The notes under the pieces: generated by a model
What the model was told of the DNA's origin: nothing
Databases searched by the model: none
What the model saw: the letters and a program-made list of their open reading frames with translations, nothing else
NCBI GenBank assembly: GCA_910587905.1
Contig: CAJUOF010000152.1
Span: forward strand, 1-20,213
Length of the DNA stretch: 20,213 nt
Origin: an uncultured Lachnospiraceae bacterium
GTDB taxonomy: Bacteria > Bacillota_A > Clostridia > Lachnospirales > Lachnospiraceae
Direction: 5' to 3'
In this document: in pieces, positions 13,912 through 20,213 of the stretch
How the letters are laid out: each line of letters opens with the position of its first letter
Numbering within the stretch: position 1 is the stretch's first letter
Made by a program: the position numbers and the translations under genes

Positions 13912-14790
13912 ATGGTGAAGAGCATGACAGGCTTCGGCAGAGGCGAAGCTGCAGACGAGGATTATAAGATTCAGGTTGAGATGAAGTCGGTGAACCATCG
14001 GTATCTGGACTTGGGGCTCAAGATGCCCAAGAAGTTCAATCCCTTTGAGGCGAACATCCGAAAATTGTTAAAGAAGGATATCGAAAGAGGAAAGGTGGAT
14101 ATCTATGTCACCTGCGAGACCTTTTCTGAGAAAGCCGTGAGCCTGAATTATAATGAGGCTTTGGCCAACGAATACATGGATATTTTTAAACAGATGAGTG
14201 AGCGGTTCGCCATCGAGAATGACGTGACGGTCTCTGCCCTGTCCCGCTACCCGGAAGTGATTTCCACAGGCCAGTCCGAGGAGGACGAGGAAGCGCTGTG
14301 GAGGCTTTTGGAGAAGGCCTTTACCGGCGCTTTAGAGAAATTTGTGGATCAGAGGACGAAGGAGGGAGAGCACCTTCTTTCGGACCTTACGGGGAAGCTT
14401 CAGGACATGGAAGGCTGGATCGGAGAGATTGAGGAGCGTTCTCCCCAGATTCTCAAGGAATACCGGGCAAGGCTGGAGGAAAAGGTGCAGGAGCTTTTAG
14501 AGGGGAGCGGCATCGATGAGAACCGAATCGCCGCGGAGGTGACTCTGTTTGCCGACAAGATCTGCGTCGACGAGGAGACGGTTCGCTTAAGGAGCCATAT
14601 CAAAACCATGCGGGCGACTCTGGAGCGGGGGGATGCCATCGGGAGGAAGCTGGACTTCATTGCCCAGGAGATGAACCGGGAAGCCAATACGATCCTCTCA
14701 AAGGCCAACGATCTGGAGATTTCCGGCACGGCCATTGAACTCAAAACGGCCATTGAGAAGGTGCGGGAGCAGATTCAGAATATCGAATAG
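13912..14790 (+). CDS. yicC: YicC-family endoribonuclease
   Basis: A 292-residue protein, close to the usual family length. It begins MVKSMTGFGRGEA, the family's signature start, and ends with the DUF1732 segment KLDFIAQEMNREANTILSKA followed by NDLEISGTAIELKTAIEKVREQ. YicC proteins are RNases implicated in small-RNA turnover in E. coli; the Firmicutes member (YloC) is less studied. The ATG at 13912 is preferred over an in-frame TTG at 13870 because the family starts at MVKSMTGFG, GGAAGGA lies 9 bases upstream, and the TTG would be almost at the predicted transcription start. It heads the conserved run yicC-remA-gmk-rpoZ. Confidence 0.93.
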   Translation: MVKSMTGFGRGEAADEDYKIQVEMKSVNHRYLDLGLKMPKKFNPFEANIRKLLKKDIERGKVDIYVTCETFSEKAVSLNYNEALANEYMDIFKQMSERFAIENDVTVSALSRYPEVISTGQSEEDEEALWRLLEKAFTGALEKFVDQRTKEGEHLLSDLTGKLQDMEGWIGEIEERSPQILKEYRARLEEKVQELLEGSGIDENRIAAEVTLFADKICVDEETVRLRSHIKTMRATLERGDAIGRKLDFIAQEMNREANTILSKANDLEISGTAIELKTAIEKVREQIQNIE

Positions 14791-14804
14791 ACAAACATAG
14801 ATCC

Positions 14805-15122
14805 GTGAGTATAGACGGTAAGACAGAAACGGTGACAGACGTGGGAAGACTGATTAATATCGGATATGGAAATGTGATCCATACGGACAAAGTGCTGGCG
14901 GTAGTGAGCCCTGACTCCGCTCCGGGAAAACGGATGGTCCAGGCGGCGAAAGACGAGGGACGGAGCATTGACGCCACCCAGGGGAGAAAGACCAAGGGGC
15001 TTGTGGTCATGGAGGGCGGCTACGTGGTGCTCTCGGCACTCTTGCCGGATACCATTGCCGGCAGATTCAATGAGGCCGGGAATCCGGGCAGAGGATTGGA
15101 GAAGGAGGGGGACGATGAATAA
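14805..15122 (+). CDS. remA: RemA (DUF370) DNA-binding regulator
   Basis: A 105-residue protein from a GTG start. The core LINIGYGNVI, VVSPDSAPGKRMVQAAKDEG, IDATQGRKTKG and VVLSALLPDTIAGRF is diagnostic of RemA/YlzA. In Bacillus subtilis RemA is a DNA-binding activator of biofilm-matrix and osmoprotection genes, and sits between yloC and gmk exactly as here. Compared with the B. subtilis protein (about 89 residues) this one has about 13 extra N-terminal residues and a polar C-terminal tail (NEAGNPGRGLEKEGDDE). No good ribosome site precedes 14805, and in-frame GTG codons at 14832 and 14841 are alternatives, so the start is uncertain; 14 bases from yicC suggests coupling. The 3' end overlaps gmk by 8 bases and contains its Shine-Dalgarno. 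Confidence 0.9.
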   Translation: MSIDGKTETVTDVGRLINIGYGNVIHTDKVLAVVSPDSAPGKRMVQAAKDEGRSIDATQGRKTKGLVVMEGGYVVLSALLPDTIAGRFNEAGNPGRGLEKEGDDE

Positions 15123-15747
15123 GAGAGGGCTTATCCTTGTAATTTCCGGTTTTTCCGGCGTGGGAAAAGGAACGGTGGTCCGCCGTTTGATGGAGCAGTA
15201 TAAACAGTATGCGCTCTCCGTCTCTGTGACCACCAGGCCCCCCAGGGAAGGCGAGGTCCACGGAAAAGACTATTTCTTTATTTCAGAGGAGGAATTTTCC
15301 GTCATGGAGGCGGAGGGCAGGCTCATGGAGTGGGCCGGATATGTGGGACGTCATTACGGCACGCCCAGGGATTATGTGTTCGAGCGTCTGGATGAGGGAA
15401 AGGACATGATTCTGGAGATCGAAGTCCAGGGCGCCCTGCAGATCAAGGAGAAATATCCGGAGGCCATTCTGGTCTTTGTGGCACCGCCCCGTGCGGCCGT
15501 GCTCAAGGAGCGGCTTCTTGGCCGCGGTACGGAGAGTGTGGAACAAGTGGAGAAGCGGCTCCTCCGGGCTGTGGAGGAATCGGAGTCTATGGGGGCCTAC
15601 GACTATCTGTTGATCAACGATGATCTTCCCACCTGTGTGGAGGAGCTTCACCAGATCATGCAGTGTGAGCATCGGAAAATGCGTGTCAACGGGGAGCTCC
15701 TGGATGACATTAAGCTTGACTTAAAACGTTTTGTGGAAGGAGAATAA
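15115..15747 (+). CDS. gmk: Guanylate kinase
   Basis: A 210-residue enzyme that phosphorylates GMP to GDP with ATP in the cytosol. The P-loop is SGFSGVGKGT (residues 11-20; K18), with Phe where many family members have Pro. GMP-binding segments are present: VSVTTRPPREGEVHGKDYFF, then EWAGYVGRHYGTPRDYV and ILEIEVQGALQIK. The lid region has RLLGRGTES. The ATG at 15115 has AAGGAGG (15102-15108) 6 bases upstream, inside remA; the open frame further upstream is ignored for that reason. Length and motifs are complete. Confidence 0.96.
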   Translation: MNKRGLILVISGFSGVGKGTVVRRLMEQYKQYALSVSVTTRPPREGEVHGKDYFFISEEEFSVMEAEGRLMEWAGYVGRHYGTPRDYVFERLDEGKDMILEIEVQGALQIKEKYPEAILVFVAPPRAAVLKERLLGRGTESVEQVEKRLLRAVEESESMGAYDYLLINDDLPTCVEELHQIMQCEHRKMRVNGELLDDIKLDLKRFVEGE

Positions 15748-15753
15748 GAGATT

Positions 15754-16011
15754 ATGTTGCATCCGTCATATACTGACCTGATCAATGCTGTCAACAGTGA
15801 GGTGGCGCCGGGGGAGGAGCCCATCGTCCAGAGCCGTTATTCCATCGTGATCGCCACGGCCAAGCGGGCGAGGCAGCTCATCGCCGGGGACAGGGCCCTC
15901 GTGGACGCCCCCTCCAACAAGCCCCTCTCCACCGCCGTGGAGGAGATCCATGAGACTCTGGTCCGGGTGGTCGGGGAGGACGACATTCCGGAGGACGAAA
16001 TCGAGGAATAA
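15754..16011 (+). CDS. rpoZ: RNA polymerase omega subunit
   Basis: An 85-residue protein beginning MLHPSYTDLINAVNSEV, with SRYSIVIATAKRARQLIAG and the PLSTAVEEI segment typical of omega. Omega aids assembly and stability of RNA polymerase. It lies directly after gmk, the conserved place in Firmicutes, with GGAAGGAG upstream of the ATG. The C-terminus is strongly acidic (EDDIPEDEIEE). From about here through cinA the codons look noticeably richer in C at third positions than in the genes before. Confidence 0.94.
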   Translation: MLHPSYTDLINAVNSEVAPGEEPIVQSRYSIVIATAKRARQLIAGDRALVDAPSNKPLSTAVEEIHETLVRVVGEDDIPEDEIEE

Positions 16012-16026
16012 AGAAAAGAGGACAGG

Positions 16027-17370
16027 ATGAAGCTTTTGTTTGTATCTTTGGGCTGTGATAAAAACCTGGTGGATTCCGAGGAGATGCTGGGGCTTCTCTC
16101 GGAGGCCGGGTTTACCTTCACCGACGACGAGACGGAGGCGGAGGTGATCGTCGTCAACACCTGCTGCTTTATCGGTGACGCCAAGGAGGAGAGCATTAAC
16201 ACCCTTCTGGAGATGGCGAAGCAGAAGGAGACGGGACGCTGCAAGGTCCTGATCGCCGCCGGCTGCCTGGCCCAGAGATACCGGGACGAGGTTTTAAAGG
16301 AGATACCGGAGGTGGACGGCATCCTGGGGACGGCATCCTGTGACCGGATCGTTTCCGTGGTGGAGGAAGCCCTGGGCGGGAGGCGGGAGGCCGTCTTCGA
16401 GGACGTCAGCCGTTCCAGGAAGACGGCTGGAGGCCGCATCGTCACCACGGGCGGCCACTATGCCTATTTAAAGATCGCGGAGGGCTGTGACAAGCACTGT
16501 ACCTACTGCGTGATCCCGAGTGTCCGGGGCGCTTACCGGAGTGTTCCCATGGAAGCGCTCTTAAAAGAAGCGGGGGAGCTGGCGGAAAAAGGAGTCCGGG
16601 AGCTGATCCTGGTGGCCCAGGAGACCACCCTCTACGGCGTGGACCTCTACGGGGAGAAACGGCTTCCGGCGCTGCTTCGGGGGCTGGCCGAAATCTCCGG
16701 CATCCACTGGATCCGGCTTCTCTACTGCTATCCGGAGGAGATCACCGACGAGCTGATCGAGACCATCAAAACCGAAACGAAGGTCTGTCATTACATGGAC
16801 GTTCCCATCCAGCATGCCAGCGACCGGATTTTAAAACGGATGGGCCGGAGGACGAACCGGGAGGAGATCACGGCCCGCATCGGGAAGCTCCGGGAGGAGA
16901 TCCCGGACATGGCCGTCCGCACCACCATGATCACCGGATTCCCCGGGGAGACGGAGGAGGACGTGGAGGCGCTTCTGGACTTCGTGGACGAGATGGAGTT
17001 TGAGCGGCTGGGGGTCTTCCCTTATTCCCAGGAGGAGGGCACGCCGGCGGCCGCCATGGAGGGACAGATCCCGGAGGAGGAGAAGCTTGCCAGGCGGGAC
17101 GCCGTCATGGAACTCCAGCAGGAGATCTCCCTCGCCCACGGGGAGTCCATGATCGGCCGGGAACTGGAGGTCTTTATCGAGGGAAAGGTGGCCGACGAGG
17201 AGGCCTACGTGGGGCGGACCTACATGGACGCGCCCGGCGTAGACGGATATATTTTTGTGAACACGGGACTTGAACTGATGAGCGGGATGTTTGTCCGGGT
17301 GAGAGTGACCGGAGCTCTGGAATATGATCTGATAGGAGAATTGTGCGATGAAGATGAACCTGCCCAATAA
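16027..17370 (+). CDS. rimO: Ribosomal protein S12 methylthiotransferase RimO
   Basis: A 447-residue radical-SAM enzyme that methylthiolates an aspartate of ribosomal protein S12. The N-terminal UPF0004 domain has the three cluster cysteines C10 (SLGCDKNLVDSE), C46 and C80. The radical-SAM motif is C154-x3-C158-x2-C161 (EGCDKHCTYC). RimO rather than MiaB is indicated by MKLLFVSLGCDKNLVDSEEM at the start and by HYMDVPIQHASDRILKRMGR in the barrel. A C-terminal TRAM-like region (about 380-440) is present. It starts 15 bases after rpoZ behind AGAGGACAGG and overlaps pgsA by 23 bases. Confidence 0.95.
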   Translation: MKLLFVSLGCDKNLVDSEEMLGLLSEAGFTFTDDETEAEVIVVNTCCFIGDAKEESINTLLEMAKQKETGRCKVLIAAGCLAQRYRDEVLKEIPEVDGILGTASCDRIVSVVEEALGGRREAVFEDVSRSRKTAGGRIVTTGGHYAYLKIAEGCDKHCTYCVIPSVRGAYRSVPMEALLKEAGELAEKGVRELILVAQETTLYGVDLYGEKRLPALLRGLAEISGIHWIRLLYCYPEEITDELIETIKTETKVCHYMDVPIQHASDRILKRMGRRTNREEITARIGKLREEIPDMAVRTTMITGFPGETEEDVEALLDFVDEMEFERLGVFPYSQEEGTPAAAMEGQIPEEEKLARRDAVMELQQEISLAHGESMIGRELEVFIEGKVADEEAYVGRTYMDAPGVDGYIFVNTGLELMSGMFVRVRVTGALEYDLIGELCDEDEPAQ

Positions 17371-17893
17371 ACTGACCATATTGCGGGTGCTTCTGATCCC
17401 GTTTTTTGTATTTTTCATGTTGACGGACTGGTGGGGCTATACGGGGAGGCTGATTGCCCTGGCGCTTTTCTGCGTCGCCAGCTTTACCGATTATCTGGAC
17501 GGCCACATTGCGAGGAAGCGCGGCCTGGTGACCAATTTCGGCAAATTCATGGATCCCCTGGCGGACAAGCTCCTGGTCTGTTCGGCCCTGATCTGCTTCG
17601 TGGAGCTGGGGGAGCTTCCGGCCTGGATCGTCATCATCATCATGGCGAGGGAATTCATCATCAGTGGTTTCCGCCTGGTGGCCTCCGACAATGGAGTGGT
17701 CATCGCCGCCAACATGTGGGGGAAATTCAAGACGGTCTCCCAGATGATCATGACCATCCTGGTCATTCTGGACATCGGGGAGCTCTGGCTTTTGACGGAG
17801 ATCTTTATCTATCTGGCGCTGGCGCTGACGGTGATTTCCCTGGAGGAATATATCCGTCAGAACGTCCATGTGTTGAAGGAAGGGAAGGTATGA
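17348..17893 (+). CDS. pgsA: CDP-diacylglycerol-glycerol-3-phosphate 3-phosphatidyltransferase
   Basis: A 181-residue integral membrane enzyme forming phosphatidylglycerophosphate, the committed step to phosphatidylglycerol and cardiolipin. The CDP-alcohol transferase motif is complete: D48, D51-G52, A55-R56, G65, D69 and D73 (DYLDGHIAR...GKFMDPLADK). The start NLPNKLTILRVLLIPFF is typical for PgsA, and several further hydrophobic segments follow. The ATG at 17348 has AGGAGA (17334-17339) 8 bases upstream, inside rimO. The last codon is one base before cinA. Confidence 0.95.
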   Translation: MKMNLPNKLTILRVLLIPFFVFFMLTDWWGYTGRLIALALFCVASFTDYLDGHIARKRGLVTNFGKFMDPLADKLLVCSALICFVELGELPAWIVIIIMAREFIISGFRLVASDNGVVIAANMWGKFKTVSQMIMTILVILDIGELWLLTEIFIYLALALTVISLEEYIRQNVHVLKEGKV

Positions 17894-17894
17894 G

Positions 17895-19145
17895 ATGGTC
17901 GTAGAGATTTTGGCGGTGGGGACGGAGCTTTTGCTCGGCAACATCGCCAATACCAATGCCCAGTACCTGTCGAGGCGGTGTGCGGCCCTGGGATTTTCCG
18001 TGTATCGTCACACGGTGGTGGGCGACAATGAGGGGAGGATGACGGAGTCGATCCGCCAGGCCCTTGACCGTTCGGACGTGGTGATCCTGACCGGAGGCCT
18101 GGGGCCCACGGAGGACGACATGACCAAGGAGGTCTGTGCGAAGGTCATGGGCTTTTCCCTGGAGGAGGACACCCGCACCAGAAAACGGATCTCCGCTTAT
18201 TTTAAATCCGTGAGGAGAAAGAACGTCACCGAAAACAATTGGAAGCAGGCGGTGGTGCCGGTGGGGGCGCAGGTCCTTGACAATGACAACGGTACTGCGC
18301 CGGGGCTGATCCTTGAAAAAAACGGGAAGACGGCCATTCTGCTCCCGGGGCCGCCGAACGAGCTGATCCCTCTGTTTTCCCAGAAAGTGGAGCCTTATCT
18401 CAGAACGCTTCAGCCGGATACCATCTATTCGAAGATGGTGAAGGTCTGCGGCATCGGGGAGAGCCGGGCGGAGACCATGATTTTGGACCTCATTGATTCC
18501 CAGACCAATCCCACCATCGCCACCTACGCAAAGACCGGGGAGGTGCATCTGCGCATCACGGCCAGGGCGGCCGACGAGGAGGAGGGAAAGCGCCTGGTGA
18601 AGCCGGTGGTGAAGGAACTCAGGAAGCGGTTCGGCATCCATGTCTATTCCACGAAAGAGGCGGAGGAGCTGGAGGACGTGGTGATCAAGCTCATGAGGAA
18701 ACGGGGCCTCACGGCGGCCACGGCGGAATCCATGACCGGCGGGCTCGTGGCCGGGCGGCTGGTCAACGTGGCCGGGGCGTCGGAGTATTTTAAAGAGGGC
18801 TTTGTCACCTATTCCAACAAGGCGAAGCGCAAGGCCCTCGGAGTGAAGAAGGAGACCCTGAAAGCCCACGGGGCGGTCAGCGAGGAGACGGCGAGGGAGA
18901 TGGCGGAGGGCGGCGCCCTGGCGGCAGGAACCGACGCCTGCGTGGCGGTGACGGGCTTTGCCGGGCCGGAGGATTCCCAGGAGGAACCGAGGGGACTGAC
19001 CTATATCTCCTGTTATCTGAAGGGGAGGGTTTCCGTGAGGGAGTTCCATTTTACGGGAAACCGGAGAAAGATCCGGGAGCAGGCGGTGGTGCAGGCGCTC
19101 GACCTTCTGCGCCGTTGCATTTTAGAGCAGGATAAACATGAATGA
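17895..19145 (+). CDS. cinA: CinA-family protein (COG1058 domain plus PncC-like C-terminal domain)
   Basis: A 416-residue protein of usual family length. The N-terminal MoCF-like domain has EILAVGTELLLGNIANTNAQ and LTGGLGPTEDDMTKE. In the family this half can hydrolyse ADP-ribose or NMN-related substrates. The C-terminal domain resembles NMN amidohydrolase PncC: AESMTGGLVAGRL (S279), FVTYSNKAKRKALGV and AVTGFAGP. After AGP the usual Gly-rich GG segment and KPVG are replaced by EDSQEEPRG (359-367), so activity of this domain is uncertain. Ribosome site GGAAGGGAAGG precedes the ATG. recA, often next to cinA, is not here; an unknown gene overlaps its end by 8 bases. Confidence 0.93.
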   Translation: MVVEILAVGTELLLGNIANTNAQYLSRRCAALGFSVYRHTVVGDNEGRMTESIRQALDRSDVVILTGGLGPTEDDMTKEVCAKVMGFSLEEDTRTRKRISAYFKSVRRKNVTENNWKQAVVPVGAQVLDNDNGTAPGLILEKNGKTAILLPGPPNELIPLFSQKVEPYLRTLQPDTIYSKMVKVCGIGESRAETMILDLIDSQTNPTIATYAKTGEVHLRITARAADEEEGKRLVKPVVKELRKRFGIHVYSTKEAEELEDVVIKLMRKRGLTAATAESMTGGLVAGRLVNVAGASEYFKEGFVTYSNKAKRKALGVKKETLKAHGAVSEETAREMAEGGALAAGTDACVAVTGFAGPEDSQEEPRGLTYISCYLKGRVSVREFHFTGNRRKIREQAVVQALDLLRRCILEQDKHE

Positions 19146-19545
19146 AAATATCCGTTGGTACAGGAGTCTGTACCTGGGCGAGGAAGCCCGAAGTAAAAAA
19201 AACATATTAAAAAAGCTGGAGGGAGGACTCCATCCGAAGCTCTATCTGCTGGTCCTGCCCTCCAACAGGGCCAACGTGCTGGACATCCTTCCTCAGCCGG
19301 TCCTCTCCCAGGCCCACTATAAAAGGATCCCGCTCTATGCGGTGGGAGCAGCCTGGACGAAGACGGAGGCCATGGAGCTTGCCGGGACGATCATTATGGA
19401 GGCTTACCGGGCCACCGGGGCGACCGATGTGAGTTCCTATCTGGGCGACGATTTCCTGGAGCACCCGGAGTTTCCGGGGGAGGTGCTTTACCGAGAATGG
19501 GAACGGAGGGCGGCAGAGGATGGAAAAAGTGAGGACGTGATGTGA
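19138..19545 (+). CDS. Unrecognised 135-residue soluble protein
   Basis: I do not recognise the family. The protein begins MNENIRWYRSLYLGEEARSK and continues with KLYLLVLPSNRANVLDILPQ, then YAVGAAWTKTEAMELAGTII. It is mixed alpha/beta in appearance, with no signal peptide, membrane segment or cysteine. It overlaps cinA by 8 bases, and its stop overlaps the next start by one base (TGATG). This tight packing and a well-behaved amino-acid composition support a real gene. Function cannot be inferred beyond co-expression with cinA and the DUF2953 gene. Confidence 0.8.
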   Translation: MNENIRWYRSLYLGEEARSKKNILKKLEGGLHPKLYLLVLPSNRANVLDILPQPVLSQAHYKRIPLYAVGAAWTKTEAMELAGTIIMEAYRATGATDVSSYLGDDFLEHPEFPGEVLYREWERRAAEDGKSEDVM

Positions 19546-20213
19546 TGCTTTCTATCATATGGGGCATTTTGAAGGTGATCGGGATCGTGGTTCTCATTAT
19601 CCTGGCGTTGATCCTTGCGGTCCTTCTTGCGGTTCTCTTCGTCCCCCTGCGCTATGAGTTTTCAGCTTCCGGGAAATACGACAAGGAGGCGGAGGAAGCG
19701 CCGGAATATCTGGTGAAGGCCAGGGTCTCCTGGCTGCTCAGGCTTGTGAGTGTCCGCATCCTGGCAGGGAGTGAGGGGACGCAGGTAAAGGTGCGGCTCT
19801 TCGGGATCCCCCTCGGCGGCAGGAAGGGGCGCCGGAAGGAGGAACCGGCAGAAAAGAGCCGGAAAAAGGAAAAGCGGCGGGAGAAGAGGGCACAGACAGA
19901 ACAGGCAGAAAAACCGGAAAAACCGGTGGAAGAACAGAGAGAACAAGCAGAAGAAAGAATGGGGGAACGGCGGGGGCAGGCGGAAGGCTCCGGCCGGGAA
20001 GAGTTCCCGCAGGATGCGCTTCTGGGGACGGCCGAGGCGGAGCCGAAAGCCTTGGAAGAAGAAAAAGAAGAGGAAAAAGAAGCAGAAAAGAAAGAGGACA
20101 AGAAGAGTCCTCTGCAAAAGCTTTTGGCGTTTCTTCGAAAGATCCGGGATCTCTTCAGGGGATTTTTCCGAAATCTTCGAAGTTCCTTTGAGAAGATCTG
20201 CGGGAAAATAAGA
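19545..20213 (+). CDS. DUF2953 membrane protein, N-terminal part (cut by window end)
   Basis: The frame stays open to the right edge, 223 codons without a stop. The protein starts MLSIIWGILKVIGIVVLIIL, one long hydrophobic segment (about 5-33). VPLRYEFSASGKYD and KARVSWLLRLVSVRI with VKVRLFGIPL follow, the typical core of DUF2953. Residues about 93-185 are a Lys/Glu/Arg-rich low-complexity insert, after which an amphipathic segment LLAFLRKIRDLFRGFFRNLR begins. In Bacillus subtilis the family member YtfI lies beside the sporulation gene ytfJ (GerW type), so such a gene may follow outside the window (inference). The ATG overlaps the previous stop as TGATG. Confidence 0.82.
   Translation, partial: MLSIIWGILKVIGIVVLIILALILAVLLAVLFVPLRYEFSASGKYDKEAEEAPEYLVKARVSWLLRLVSVRILAGSEGTQVKVRLFGIPLGGRKGRRKEEPAEKSRKKEKRREKRAQTEQAEKPEKPVEEQREQAEERMGERRGQAEGSGREEFPQDALLGTAEAEPKALEEEKEEEKEAEKKEDKKSPLQKLLAFLRKIRDLFRGFFRNLRSSFEKICGKIR

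Overview
The window looks like a chromosomal segment of a Gram-positive Clostridia, most likely Lachnospiraceae (inference from gene order and protein style; GC is judged by eye at mid-50s percent). The clearest marker is the conserved Firmicutes order yicC-remA-gmk-rpoZ, here continuing into rimO-pgsA-cinA. An Agr-type two-component pair, a BspA-type leucine-rich-repeat protein and a MoxR/DUF58/transglutaminase-like cluster fit a gut-type member of this group. Apart from the truncated gene at the left edge, all genes are on the + strand. No rRNA, tRNA, CRISPR array, insertion sequence or phage gene was seen.

Layout. (1) 1-178 (-): 5' part of rqcH, with its own promoter in the divergent region 179-423. 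(2) 424-4292: an iron-sulfur aldo/keto reductase, a LytTR response regulator, an AgrC-like histidine kinase and an unrecognised 163-residue charged protein. They appear to form one transcription unit, from a TTGTCA-17-TATAAT promoter (346-374) to a strong intrinsic terminator (4309-4350). (3) 4466-13836: a second promoter starts inside the T-tract of that terminator. It drives a hybrid histidine kinase, a 1076-residue membrane-anchored BspA-like LRR protein, a MoxR AAA+ ATPase, a DUF58 protein and a membrane transglutaminase-like protein. The first four are joined by stop/start overlaps (GTGA, ATGA, ATGA). (4) 13912 to the right edge: a third promoter (13833-13861) precedes the housekeeping run yicC-remA-gmk-rpoZ-rimO-pgsA-cinA, then a small unknown gene and a DUF2953 gene cut by the window end.

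The most interesting region is the second unit. A sensor kinase with a receiver but no output domain is translationally coupled to a surface LRR protein and to the MoxR-DUF58-transglutaminase trio. The ATPase keeps its Walker motifs. The transglutaminase-like protein has Ala where the catalytic Cys is expected, and the DUF58 protein lacks a DxSxS metal site. This suggests a non-enzymatic envelope assembly or sensing device rather than a protein cross-linking system (inference). The housekeeping unit is ordinary except for a longer-than-usual RemA and an altered motif in the C-terminal domain of CinA.
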